Source: an uncultured Saprospiraceae bacterium (lineage in GTDB: Bacteria; Bacteroidota; Bacteroidia; Chitinophagales; Saprospiraceae). Taken from it: DNA of 46,951 bases. This document shows, piece by piece, positions 35,551-44,458 of this stretch. A program made the position numbers and the translations under genes. The stretch is taken from the NCBI GenBank assembly GCA_937922815.1, contig CALAJP010000136.1:1-46951 (forward strand), read 5' to 3'. Positions within the stretch are counted from its first letter, which is position 1. Each line of letters starts with the position of its first letter. The notes under the pieces were generated by a model. That model did not search any database. It saw nothing but the letters and a program-made list of their open reading frames with translations, and was not told where the DNA came from.

Positions 35551-36003
35551 ATGGAAAATATATTTGACAAAGATGTTTGCGAAAAGATAATTTCAAGAAT
35601 CAACAATCTAACCGTAGATTCAACGCCCAATTGGGGGAGCATGAATGTTGCTCAAATGTTTGCTCATTGTAATGTAACTTATGAGATGGCATTTACCAAT
35701 AAGCACCCCAAACCTAATTTCTTTGTCAAAACAATGCTAAAATTGTTTGTTAAAAATTCTGTTGTTGGTACAAAACCATTTCCCAAAAATTCAAGAACGG
35801 CTCCTCAATTTATTATTACGAATGAAAAAGATTTTGAGAAAGAAAAAGTCCGTTTAATTGACTTTATTCACAAAACGTTGGAATTAGGAAAAAACCATTT
35901 TGAAGGGAAAGAATCTCACTCTTTTGGTGCATTGAATAGCAATGAATGGAATAATATGTTTTATAAACACCTTAACCACCATTTAGAACAGTTTGGCGTC
36001 TAA
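35551..36003 (+). CDS. DUF1569 (DinB-like) protein
   Basis: 150 residues that fit DUF1569: PNWGSMNVAQMFAHCNVTYE (about 27-46), PFPKNSRTAP and the C-terminal SHSFGALNSNEWNNMFYKHL, HHLEQF. The fold is a DinB-like four-helix bundle with scattered His residues (His44, and several in HLNHHLEQF) that could bind a metal. The role is unknown; relatives may act as thiol or metal-linked enzymes. It has no obvious partners and no clear promoter (TATATTAG at about 35513 is an imperfect -7 box). Confidence 0.85.
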   Translation: MENIFDKDVCEKIISRINNLTVDSTPNWGSMNVAQMFAHCNVTYEMAFTNKHPKPNFFVKTMLKLFVKNSVVGTKPFPKNSRTAPQFIITNEKDFEKEKVRLIDFIHKTLELGKNHFEGKESHSFGALNSNEWNNMFYKHLNHHLEQFGV

Positions 36004-36204
36004 ATTTTTAGCAATTTATTGGTTGGATAGATTATATTACTCACAAACTTCTTGTCTAGCATTAAGGTTTTACAAAAGTTATCATCTACATAATTATCAC
36101 CATTGAATTGCTCAACTCAATAAAAAAACGATAAGAAATGCTTGGTTATGCTTTATTTTCATTTCTCTAAATAATGAAGCTAAATTAGATTCCATAGAAA
36201 TAAC

Positions 36205-37125
36205 TCAATTCTTTTCCCTCTGAATTTCGCCTAACAATTCAAGTTGTTTTGGGCTTAGAAAAGAAAGAGCAGATTCATTATTCCCTAAAGCACTATTAAT
36301 TTTAGTTTTTTGCAAAGGCGAAAGTGGAAGTTTTTTATAATCTGAATTTTCTAAATAATAGTGCACATCTTTTTTGGCAATACGATAAGAGTTTGAGGAA
36401 CGTACAGGTTTAATACCTTTGTTTTTTACAGTTTCGGCTATTGAATTTTCATCAACTACCCTATCATCATATTTCACTTTTACGACTTCAGCATTTCCAA
36501 TAAAACCCGATTCTACATCCAAAACACCTTCTATTTGTCCTAATTCTTTTTCTCCAGACCAAAAACAATACATCTGAAATGTCTTTTCTTTAATAGAATT
36601 TGATTTTGAAGCAGCTAATTCCTGTTCCAACAATTCTAAATACTTGGGTACATTTTTATTTTCTGCATGCAAAGATTCTATCATCCTTTTACTCAAAGTA
36701 TGTGCTGAATAATCACTACTGATACGTTTTACTATATTTTCACCCTCAGCATTAATAATCCTAACCACAGGGTTGTTCCAACTTGGTTCATTAAATTTTT
36801 CTAATATTTTCTTATCATGTCCACCTTTATTATTGAATATGGCAAGTGGGATAAATGAGTTTTCTAATGCCTCAACCATCAAGGGATTACTTAAAACATT
36901 ATGACCATAATTTCTGCAAGTCGAACAACCAGGTACTTCTTGAAACAATAAAACGATGTCTTTCTTTTCCTTTTTGGAAGCAGAAATAGCTTCATCGTAG
37001 TTTCTATACCACTTTACTTTTCCTAATTCTTCGCTTTGATTAGATATATCTGTTCTCTGTTGGGCATAGAATTGACTAGATGAAACTCCAACAAAAAAAA
37101 CGATTAAAATCAATAAATTTTTCAT
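36205..37125 (-). CDS. Secreted thioredoxin-like protein fused to an MsrA-like domain
   Basis: 306 residues. A signal peptide (about 1-22, ending YAQ) sends it to the periplasm. The first domain (about 36-150) is thioredoxin-like, with a CxxC (C67-S-T-C70) in VPGCSTCRNYG, and the second (about 181-240) resembles peptide-methionine (S)-S-oxide reductase A: TFQMYCFWSGEKELGQIEGV corresponds to the GCFW region of MsrA, with C187 as the possible catalytic Cys. IGNAEVVKVKYDDRVV matches the following MsrA segment. The MsrA part is short and the Gly before Cys is Tyr, so it may be non-catalytic. A role in repairing oxidised methionines or handling disulfides is inferred. It is separated by 90 bases from the DUF4157-like gene and may share its operon. 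Confidence 0.75.
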   Translation of the reverse strand: MKNLLILIVFFVGVSSSQFYAQQRTDISNQSEELGKVKWYRNYDEAISASKKEKKDIVLLFQEVPGCSTCRNYGHNVLSNPLMVEALENSFIPLAIFNNKGGHDKKILEKFNEPSWNNPVVRIINAEGENIVKRISSDYSAHTLSKRMIESLHAENKNVPKYLELLEQELAASKSNSIKEKTFQMYCFWSGEKELGQIEGVLDVESGFIGNAEVVKVKYDDRVVDENSIAETVKNKGIKPVRSSNSYRIAKKDVHYYLENSDYKKLPLSPLQKTKINSALGNNESALSFLSPKQLELLGEIQREKN

Positions 37126-37215
37126 TTTCTTTTTTATTTATTCTAACGAATAATTATCGGTTTTTAGTTTAAAGTCTAATTAACTTCACACTACTAATTT
37201 AGCCTATTTTGTCGA

Positions 37216-37899
37216 TTATTTTTTAACCCTTTCATAAATTAATTTTTCATAAATCCCTAAATCTTCCTTCGTTCCACTACCCCAACGTGGTTTTCTACCG
37301 TTAGTTATTCGAAAATAATCACTAACAATATCGGCTTGTTGTTCATAATTAAAATAGGGAAAGCCCTTTTTTGTAGCAATTGCTATTTTTAAGCCTGCAA
37401 TCCCTTGATAATTATAACCTAAAACCGAGTATTGGGCTTTCAGAGCCGCAGGAATATACCCAATTCCTTGGTGTTGATATTGCCAAATATGGGTCAGTTC
37501 GTGTATAAAAACATCTTGAGTTAGCTTGCCATAAGAGTTTATGGTATTACAAAAAACATAGGCGAAATACTTTTGTTTGGGACCTAAAATCGATTTTTCA
37601 TCAATCAAAACCTTTTTATAATCAATCGAATGACCAAAAATAGAACGTGCCAACCAAATTTCTTCATTGGTCATTAAACGAACATTGGGCTTAAAAACAC
37701 TAATCAACACTTCAAAAATATTCGCAAATCCGAAAAGATCTAAAATTTGAAACCAAGTAATTCCTATCGAAATAAATATATTTGTTTTTTGAATATTAAC
37801 GGGAGATCGAAACAAGTAACGCAACCGTTTGGGAAAGTCCGTCAATATCTCAACTAAAATGGTACGACTCCAATAAAACCGTTCTTTAATTGTCATCAT
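37216..37899 (-). CDS. DUF4157-like zinc peptidase domain protein
   Basis: 227 residues. The zinc motif HELTH (H133, E134, H137) lies in VFIHELTHIWQYQHQG, and the region before it (about 75-132; RLMTNEEIWLARSIFGH, then IDYKKVLIDEKS) resembles DUF4157, a metallopeptidase domain often found beside polymorphic-toxin or extracellular-contraction genes. A third zinc ligand could be Glu in YEQQADI (near 192-198). There is no signal peptide; the N-terminal part has a hydrophobic stretch (about 41-58), so membrane association is possible. It lies 9 bases after the LolC/E-type permease gene. I see no toxin or contractile genes nearby, so the role is open. Confidence 0.8.
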   Translation of the reverse strand: MMTIKERFYWSRTILVEILTDFPKRLRYLFRSPVNIQKTNIFISIGITWFQILDLFGFANIFEVLISVFKPNVRLMTNEEIWLARSIFGHSIDYKKVLIDEKSILGPKQKYFAYVFCNTINSYGKLTQDVFIHELTHIWQYQHQGIGYIPAALKAQYSVLGYNYQGIAGLKIAIATKKGFPYFNYEQQADIVSDYFRITNGRKPRWGSGTKEDLGIYEKLIYERVKK

Positions 37900-37908
37900 A
37901 AATTTTAG

Positions 37909-39210
37909 TTAATCTACTCGAATAGCTTTTACGGGACTAATTTTATTCACCCAATAGGCAGGTACAAAAAGTGACAATATAACCACTACGACAACCAAAA
38001 TATTAATGCTTAGTATTCTCCAAAAATCTAAATATACTGGTGCTGTATCTAAATAATAATTTTCTTCATCTAACTTAATAAAACCTGTCGTTTCTTGTAA
38101 AAAGCAAAGCCCTATTCCCAATAAATTTCCAAACAAAACACCATAAATCAATATAAAAGAAGCGAAATACAGAAATATTCGCTGTAGACTTTTATTAGGA
38201 AAACCAAATGATTTCAATATTCCTATCATATTGGTTCGTTCAATAATCAGAATTAATAAAGCCGTAATCATATTTATGATGCAAACAATAATGAGTAAAA
38301 TCATAATTACATACTCATTAATATTTTGCAGTTCTAACCATTCAAAAATCATGGGGTGTTTTTTCTTTATGGTTTGAGCAAATACATTTTGAGGTAGTTT
38401 TTCGTAATACAAATATTCATTCAGGATATCTAATTCATCTAAATGATCAACGAAAATTTCAAAACCATGCACTTGATTAGCATCCCAACCCAACACTTTT
38501 TGAGCTTCCGCTATCGGAATAAAAGCTAATTTTTTATCATATTCTATCAATCCCGTTTTATAAATTCCTGTTACTTGATAGCGTCTCCTAACCTGCCTAC
38601 CTTCATTAAAAAATGTAATCGTAAAATAATCATTCACTGACACATCTAATCGATTGGCCGTAGTTTTAGATAATACAATAGGTCTATTTTTCGGGTCATA
38701 ATTTTCAGGATCAAAAATTACACCCTCGACAAGGTATTTTTTAAATTGAAGAAAATCAAAATCGGAACCGATTCCTTTACATACGATTCCTTCAAATTCA
38801 TTTTTAGAACTGATAATTCCTTTTAGTAAAGCGAATTTTTGAACATGACGAAAAGCACCTTTTGTATAAGATGGCTCAGTACGCTCATTATCCGAATTCG
38901 GAAATATTCCTTTATTAAGATAAGGAACTTTGTCTATTTCTAAAATATTATTGAGAAAGGGTTGGTTGTCACTAATGGGAATGGGTTCATTATTCATGGA
39001 CACATTGATATCCGTAACATGAATATGTCCCCAAAGTCCAAACATTTTGGCACTGATTTCTTTTTTGAAACCTTGAATCATTGACGAAGCAATAATCATA
39101 ACAGCCAAACTTAATGCAACAGAAAGCATTGCCAATCGAATAATCAATCGGGAGAATGATGACTGAGAGTTAGCCGTTAGCCTTTTTGCAATAAAAAATG
39201 GAGTATTCAT
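37909..39210 (-). CDS. LolC/E-type ABC transporter permease
   Basis: 433 residues. Four membrane helices are predicted: one near the N-terminus (about 22-46) and three at the C-terminus (about 296-320, 345-370 and 398-421), with a large periplasmic domain between, the FtsX/MacB layout of the LolCE family. The start MNTPFFIAKR and the end NKISPVKAIRVD are typical. LolC/E moves lipoproteins from the inner membrane to the carrier LolA. No ATPase (LolD) is adjacent, as is usual in Bacteroidota, where the permease and ATPase genes lie apart. It lies 46 bases after the anti-sigma gene. A TAnnTTTG box (39215-39222) is too close to the ATG to be useful. Confidence 0.88.
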   Translation of the reverse strand: MNTPFFIAKRLTANSQSSFSRLIIRLAMLSVALSLAVMIIASSMIQGFKKEISAKMFGLWGHIHVTDINVSMNNEPIPISDNQPFLNNILEIDKVPYLNKGIFPNSDNERTEPSYTKGAFRHVQKFALLKGIISSKNEFEGIVCKGIGSDFDFLQFKKYLVEGVIFDPENYDPKNRPIVLSKTTANRLDVSVNDYFTITFFNEGRQVRRRYQVTGIYKTGLIEYDKKLAFIPIAEAQKVLGWDANQVHGFEIFVDHLDELDILNEYLYYEKLPQNVFAQTIKKKHPMIFEWLELQNINEYVIMILLIIVCIINMITALLILIIERTNMIGILKSFGFPNKSLQRIFLYFASFILIYGVLFGNLLGIGLCFLQETTGFIKLDEENYYLDTAPVYLDFWRILSINILVVVVVILSLFVPAYWVNKISPVKAIRVD

Positions 39211-39256
39211 ATTGCAAAGCTAAAAATATATACAGAAAATAGATATTAAAACAAAC

Positions 39257-39664
39257 CTATTGTGGATTGTAAATCAATTTTTTCCGTTTTTGAGCAGCTT
39301 GTTTTGGTGTCATCAAACTTTTTTTAGTGCCTTCTTCTACCGTTGGGTAATTTTTAGCACTCAATGATGCCATTTGACTGTTCGGCTGTACCGAAACATC
39401 TAATTCTACCATTTCTATCAAAACAGAAGAGCTTGAAACATAATCGTGTCTTTCAGAAAACTGCTGCATCATAAAAGTAGAAAAACCTAAAACTCCTATC
39501 AAACTGGCTGCAATACTCCAGACTTTCAATCTTCTGAGTTTTACTCGTTTATTTTTACGCTGCAATTTATTATCCAAACGATTCCAAACTTTTGCTGGTG
39601 GTTGCTCAACCATAGCAGAGGCTTTCGCTTTGAATATTTTATTAAATTTTTCTTGATTCTCCAT
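39257..39664 (-). CDS. Likely anti-sigma factor for the adjacent ECF sigma factor
   Basis: 135 residues from the ATG at 39664; an in-frame TTG at 39679 would add five residues. The N-terminal, basic cytoplasmic segment (1-47, including PPAKVWNRLDNKL) is followed by one membrane helix (about 48-66) and a polar periplasmic tail with TPKQAAQKRKKLIYNPQ at the end. This layout and the position directly after an ECF sigma gene (19 bases) suggest that it binds and inhibits that factor. I see no ZAS-type zinc motif, and the family is too divergent to confirm by eye. Confidence 0.65.
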   Translation of the reverse strand: MENQEKFNKIFKAKASAMVEQPPAKVWNRLDNKLQRKNKRVKLRRLKVWSIAASLIGVLGFSTFMMQQFSERHDYVSSSSVLIEMVELDVSVQPNSQMASLSAKNYPTVEEGTKKSLMTPKQAAQKRKKLIYNPQ

Positions 39665-39683
39665 AATATCTATTTTCAAATTC

Positions 39684-40220
39684 CTAAAATCTAGGATGTT
39701 GTATATTTTCTAATGCTTTTATTAATTTTTTCTTCGCCAGAATCAATTGGGATTTTGAGGTATTGATACTAATATCCAACTGTTCTGCAATCTCTCTATG
39801 CTTGTACCCTTCAACGACATATAAATTAAAAACAGTTCGATATCCTGCGGGCAATTCGTCTAACAAAGCCAAAACGTCCGCCTCCATTAGTTGTTCCAAG
39901 CCCGAAGAAGATGGTTCTGTCAATTGATATTCAGGTAGTTCTACATTTGTATCTATAATTTGTTTTTTACGAAGCATCATCAAACATTCATTGACAATTA
40001 TCCTTTTTATCCAACCTTCGAAACTCCCTTTTTTCTGAAATGTTTTTATTTTCGAAAATACTTTATAAAAACCTTCCATCAAGGCGTCTTCTGCTTCTGG
40101 CGTATTTTTCAAATACCTTCTACAAACAGGAAACATTTTAGAAGCATAAATATCATACAGAGCTTGTTGGGCTTTGTGATTGTTTTTGCAACATTCTTGT
40201 ATGATTTTTTCTTCACTCAC
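39684..40220 (-). CDS. ECF (extracytoplasmic-function) RNA polymerase sigma factor
   Basis: 178 residues with the two-domain layout of ECF factors: sigma-2 (about 15-85, with GSFEGWIKRIIVNECLMMLR) and sigma-4 (about 115-168, with LPAGYRTVFNLYVVEGYKHR and EIAEQLDISINTSKSQL, the HTH). No extra domains are present. It starts the five-gene minus-strand run sigma, anti-sigma, LolC/E permease, DUF4157-like peptidase and thioredoxin-MsrA fusion, and probably controls some of them together with a wider envelope regulon. The promoter is not evident from the 203 bases before it. Target boxes cannot be told from one locus. Confidence 0.92.
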   Translation of the reverse strand: MSEEKIIQECCKNNHKAQQALYDIYASKMFPVCRRYLKNTPEAEDALMEGFYKVFSKIKTFQKKGSFEGWIKRIIVNECLMMLRKKQIIDTNVELPEYQLTEPSSSGLEQLMEADVLALLDELPAGYRTVFNLYVVEGYKHREIAEQLDISINTSKSQLILAKKKLIKALENIQHPRF

Positions 40221-40382
40221 AGAGGATATTTTTTTAAATTTAAAATGATTGTGTAATAAATTTTAATTCAATTTTTTTCAATATCGAAAAAAGTACGAAT
40301 ACTATTTCCTTAAAAAACTACACATTTTCAATATTTGAAAAGATTTCTATCCAAATAGATGCGATTGATATAGATTTTGGTG

Positions 40383-40390
40383 TAATTTTG
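40383..40390 (+). promoter_or_regulatory. Candidate -7 box of lysA
   Basis: TAATTTTG matches TAnnTTTG and ends 33 bases before the lysA ATG. A TTG at 40365-40367 is only 15 bases upstream, short for a -33 element. Confidence 0.45.
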
Positions 40391-40423
40391 TGTTTAATTT
40401 TTTAAAAATATAAAAATTTCAAA

Positions 40424-41683
40424 ATGGAACTTATTGAAAATCGATACCAAATTAATGGTGTAGATCCTATTGAATTGTGTAATGAATATGGCTGTCCACT
40501 GTATGTTTATGATGCTTCGAAGATGGAAGCTCAGTACAAACGGATGGTAAACGCATTCAAGGTTCCTAAGTTGAAAATTAATTATGCTTGTAAGGCAATG
40601 ACTAACTTGAACGTGCTAAAACTATTCAAAAGTCTTGGCGCTGGTTTAGATACCGTTTCTATCCAAGAAGTACATTTGGGATTGAAAGCAGGTTTTGTTG
40701 CTGAAGAGATAATTTATACGCCTAACTGTGTTTCTTTCGAAGAATTAGAGGCTGCAGTAGCTTTAGGAGTCAAAATTAATATTGATAATACTTCTATTTT
40801 AGAACAATTTGGGGATAAATATCCTAATTACCCTGTTTGTATTCGTGTCAATCCACATATTATGGCAGGTGGAAATAGCAATATTTCTGTTGGTCATATT
40901 GATTCGAAATTTGGAATTTCTATCCATCAAATGCCTTTGGTACATAGAATCGTAGAAAGTACTGGTTTGAAAATAGAAGGAGTACACATGCACACTGGTT
41001 CTGATATTCTTGACGTGGAAGTTTTCCTGCAAGGAGCAGAAATATTATTAAATATTGCAAAAACATTTCCTGACATCAGCTATATCGATTTCGGTTCTGG
41101 TTTCAAAGTTCCATATCGTGTGGGTGATATTGATACCAATATTGAAGAATTAGGAGAACGTATTTCTAATCGTTTCAATACTTTCATTAAAGAATATGGA
41201 CGTGAGGTAGAATTAGCGTTCGAGCCAGGCAAATTCTTAGTTTCTGAAGCAGGTTATTTCTTTGCAAAAGTTAATGTGGTTAAACAAACAACTTCTACTG
41301 TTTTTGCCGGTATTGATTCTGGTTTGAATCATTTGATAAGACCTATGTTTTATGGCTCTCATCATACAATTTTCAACGTTTCTAAACCAGAAGGTAGACA
41401 AAGGTTCTATACCGTAGTGGGCTACATCTGCGAAACCGATACTTTTGGCGTAAATAGAAAAATTACGGAAATTACGGAAGGAGATATTTTAGGTTTTAGA
41501 AATGCAGGTGCGTATTGTTTTGCGATGTCAAGCAATTACAATTCTCGTTTCAGACCTGCAGAAGTTCTGATTCACGAAGGAAAATCATATCTAATTCGTG
41601 AAAGAGAAACGATGCAAGATATTCTTAAAAACCAAGTCGAGCATTCTATTTTCGATACAAAAAATGATGTTGTCGAAGCTTAG
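40424..41683 (+). CDS. lysA: Diaminopimelate decarboxylase
   Basis: 419 residues. It decarboxylates meso-diaminopimelate to lysine, the last step of that pathway, using PLP. The TIM-barrel domain shows the Schiff-base K57 in YACKAMTN, and HTGS (190-193) and EPGKFLV (267-273) as PLP and substrate contacts. In the C-terminal domain, C336-E-T-D339 supplies the residues that reach into the partner's active site. The length fits the family, and there is no sign of the ornithine/arginine decarboxylase branch. valS and metG follow on the same strand. No other lysine genes are adjacent. Confidence 0.96.
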   Translation: MELIENRYQINGVDPIELCNEYGCPLYVYDASKMEAQYKRMVNAFKVPKLKINYACKAMTNLNVLKLFKSLGAGLDTVSIQEVHLGLKAGFVAEEIIYTPNCVSFEELEAAVALGVKINIDNTSILEQFGDKYPNYPVCIRVNPHIMAGGNSNISVGHIDSKFGISIHQMPLVHRIVESTGLKIEGVHMHTGSDILDVEVFLQGAEILLNIAKTFPDISYIDFGSGFKVPYRVGDIDTNIEELGERISNRFNTFIKEYGREVELAFEPGKFLVSEAGYFFAKVNVVKQTTSTVFAGIDSGLNHLIRPMFYGSHHTIFNVSKPEGRQRFYTVVGYICETDTFGVNRKITEITEGDILGFRNAGAYCFAMSSNYNSRFRPAEVLIHEGKSYLIRERETMQDILKNQVEHSIFDTKNDVVEA

Positions 41684-41728
41684 AATGGAATTAGGAATTT
41701 CTTTTTAAAACAAAAATGAATTAACAAA

Positions 41729-44458
41729 GTGGAATTAAATAATAAATATACCCCCAAAGAAACCGAGAAAAAATGGTACCAACACTGGATGGACAAGAAC
41801 TATTTCCATTCTACTCCAGACGATAGAGAAGCCTTTTCTGTGGTAATCCCACCGCCTAACGTTACAGGTTTTTTGCACATGGGACACATGTTGAACGTAA
41901 CCATACAAGATGTACTTTGTCGTAGAGCAAGGGCAGAAGGCAAAAATGTATGTTGGGTTCCTGGAACTGACCATGCGTCTATTGCTACGGAGGCGAAAGT
42001 AGTTAAAAAACTAAGAGAACAAGGCATCAAAAAATCCGATATTGGAAGAGAAGCATTTTTAAAACATGCTTTTGAATGGAAAGATGAATACGGTGGTATT
42101 ATCTTGAATCAACTTCAGTTATTAGGAGCGAGTTGTGATTGGGAAAGAACTCGTTTTACGATGGAAGATAGTCTTTACAAGGCTGTTATCAAGGTTTTTG
42201 TTGACCTTCACAAAAAAGGAAAAATCTATCGTGGGTTGAGAATGACCAATTGGGACCCTGTTGCCAAAACGGTTCTTTCTAACGAAGAGGTTCTTTACAA
42301 AGATGAAAATTCTAAACTTCATTATGTAAAATATCTTATCGAAGGTACGGAAGATGAGTATGTAACGATTGCTACCGTTCGACCTGAAACTATTTTGGGA
42401 GATACGGCTATTGCGGTAAATCCTAATGATGAAAGATTCAAGCATTTGGTTGGCAAAAAAGCATTAGTTCCTTTGATCAATCGCCCGATTCCAATTATTG
42501 CGGATAGATACGTAGAAGTAGAATTTGGTACAGGTTGTTTGAAAGTTACACCTGCTCATGATATGAATGATTATGAAATCGGGGAAAGACATAACTTAGA
42601 AGTAATCGACGTATTGAACGATGACCGTACGATGAGCGAAACTGCCACGATGTATGTGGGCATGGATGCTTATAAGGCAAGAAAAGAAATCGTAAAAGAT
42701 TTAGAAGCAGCGGGTCATATTGTCAAAATAGAAGATTATCAAAATAAAGTGGGTCGTTCGGAGCGTACCAATGCTGTGGTTGAACCTCGTTTGACAATGC
42801 AATGGTTTATGCAAATGAAAGAATTTGCTGCTACTGCTCTTAAAGCCGTAAAAGACGATGAAGTTTCTTTCGTTCCTAAGCAGTTTTACAATATGTTGAA
42901 CTCTTGGTTGAAAGAAGAAAATGTCAAAGATTGGTGTATTTCTCGTCAATTGTGGTGGGGGCAGCGTATTCCTGCGTATTATTACCAAGACGAAATTTTT
43001 GTAGCGGAAACGGCTGAAGAAGCATTGGCTCAAGCCATCGAAAAAACAGGAAATGCGGATTTATCTATTGCAGATTTATCACAAGATGAAGATGTTTTAG
43101 ATACTTGGTTCTCCTCTTGGCTATGGCCTATTTCCGTTTTTGATGGTTTCCAAAACCAAGAAGAATTGAAATACTACTACCCTACTTCTATTTTGGTAAC
43201 GGGTTGGGATATTATGTTTTTCTGGGTAGCAAGAATGGTGATGAGTGGTTACGAATACTCTACCGAGCTATTGGGCGAAGAACATACCAACAAACATGGA
43301 AAACAACCATTCAATAAAGTGTATTTCACTGGAATGGTTCGTGATAAGAATGGTAAAAAAATGAGTAAATCATTAGGAAACTCTCCTGATGCTTTAACAC
43401 TTATTGATAAATATGGTGCTGATGGGGTTCGTTTTGGGGTACTTTCTTCGGCAGCAGCAGGAAATGACATTATTTTTGATGCGCCTTTCAAACCTAAAAC
43501 GAAACAAGTTTTAAATGAAAGTCCAAAATGTGAGCAAGGCTTACATTTCTGTAATAAAATGTGGAATGCCCTACGCCTAATCAAAGGTTGGGAAGTTTGT
43601 GATACCCCCGAAAACGAAAGCACTACGCAAATAAATGCAGCGGCTTTTGCTTGGATGGAAAATAAATTATCGGAAACGGTGTCTTCTGTGAATCAGAAAT
43701 TTGAGCAATTCAGACTTTCTGAAATCATCATGGATTTATATCAATTCATTTGGAAAGATTACTGTTCTTGGTATTTAGAAATTATCAAACCTGCTTACGG
43801 TAGCCCTATTGATGCGAAAACGAAACAACAAGCGATTGCACTTTTCGAAAAAGCTTTGATTCTTTTACATCCTTTCATGCCATTCGTTACCGAAGAAATT
43901 TGGTCTCATTTGGGTGAAAGAAAAGAAGGCGATGATATCGTTTTGGCTCAAAAGCCTGCTGAAAACGAATTTAACACTGACATCATTAATGTTTTTGAAG
44001 ACATTCAAGTGTTGGTTAGCCAAATCAGAGATTTAAGAAACAGAAAAGGAATTTCTCCAAAAGAAGCTTTAGCATTAAAATTAGAAAAAAATAGTCGTGC
44101 CGAATTCGTACTTAATACCCACGAAGGCATTCAAGCTCTTATTTCTAAATTAGCCAACCTTAGCCAATTGGATTGGGTTACGGAGAATACAGAAAACAGT
44201 ATTTCGTTTGTGGCTAATTCATTAAAATGTGAATTGATTCTAAACGAATCTATGGATACAGGAGCGGAATTAGAGCGATTAGAAAAAGAATTAGAATACT
44301 ACAAAGGTTTTGTGGCGATTTGCCAAAAGAAACTATCAAATGAAAGATTTGTAAACAACGCTCCTGAAGCGGTTGTTGCTTCTGAAAAGAAAAAAATGGA
44401 AGACGGTCTTTCCAAAATAGAAACATTACAAAGTGGTATTAATAAAATAAAAGGTTAA
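41729..44458 (+). CDS. valS: Valyl-tRNA synthetase (GTG start)
   Basis: 909 residues, class I. It charges tRNA-Val and edits Thr. The HIGH motif is HMGH (50-53), in PPNVTGFLHMGHMLN, and KMSKS is at 544-548. The CP1 editing domain lies between them (about 190-360, including TVRPETILGD and the EFGTGCLKVTPAHD segment). The anticodon-binding domain and a C-terminal coiled coil (about 840-909) follow. The GTG at 41729 is the only plausible start: an in-frame TGA lies at 41717-41719, and no ATG precedes HMGH with the usual spacing. A nine-base frame, ATG AAT TAA (41716-41724), ends just before it. metG begins directly after the stop. Confidence 0.97.
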   Translation: MELNNKYTPKETEKKWYQHWMDKNYFHSTPDDREAFSVVIPPPNVTGFLHMGHMLNVTIQDVLCRRARAEGKNVCWVPGTDHASIATEAKVVKKLREQGIKKSDIGREAFLKHAFEWKDEYGGIILNQLQLLGASCDWERTRFTMEDSLYKAVIKVFVDLHKKGKIYRGLRMTNWDPVAKTVLSNEEVLYKDENSKLHYVKYLIEGTEDEYVTIATVRPETILGDTAIAVNPNDERFKHLVGKKALVPLINRPIPIIADRYVEVEFGTGCLKVTPAHDMNDYEIGERHNLEVIDVLNDDRTMSETATMYVGMDAYKARKEIVKDLEAAGHIVKIEDYQNKVGRSERTNAVVEPRLTMQWFMQMKEFAATALKAVKDDEVSFVPKQFYNMLNSWLKEENVKDWCISRQLWWGQRIPAYYYQDEIFVAETAEEALAQAIEKTGNADLSIADLSQDEDVLDTWFSSWLWPISVFDGFQNQEELKYYYPTSILVTGWDIMFFWVARMVMSGYEYSTELLGEEHTNKHGKQPFNKVYFTGMVRDKNGKKMSKSLGNSPDALTLIDKYGADGVRFGVLSSAAAGNDIIFDAPFKPKTKQVLNESPKCEQGLHFCNKMWNALRLIKGWEVCDTPENESTTQINAAAFAWMENKLSETVSSVNQKFEQFRLSEIIMDLYQFIWKDYCSWYLEIIKPAYGSPIDAKTKQQAIALFEKALILLHPFMPFVTEEIWSHLGERKEGDDIVLAQKPAENEFNTDIINVFEDIQVLVSQIRDLRNRKGISPKEALALKLEKNSRAEFVLNTHEGIQALISKLANLSQLDWVTENTENSISFVANSLKCELILNESMDTGAELERLEKELEYYKGFVAICQKKLSNERFVNNAPEAVVASEKKKMEDGLSKIETLQSGINKIKG

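Noticed and set aside
36004-36204. Possible terminator or RNA between convergent genes
   Set aside because: No stable stem with a T-run could be found; the stretch shows nothing I can support.
39215-39222. TAnnTTTG box just before the LolC/E-type permease
   Set aside because: It ends 4 bases before the ATG, too close for a normal leader; operon transcription from the sigma gene is more likely.
42122-43033. Antisense open frames within valS
   Set aside because: They follow the codon pattern of the sense gene and have no promoter or homology; shadows of valS.
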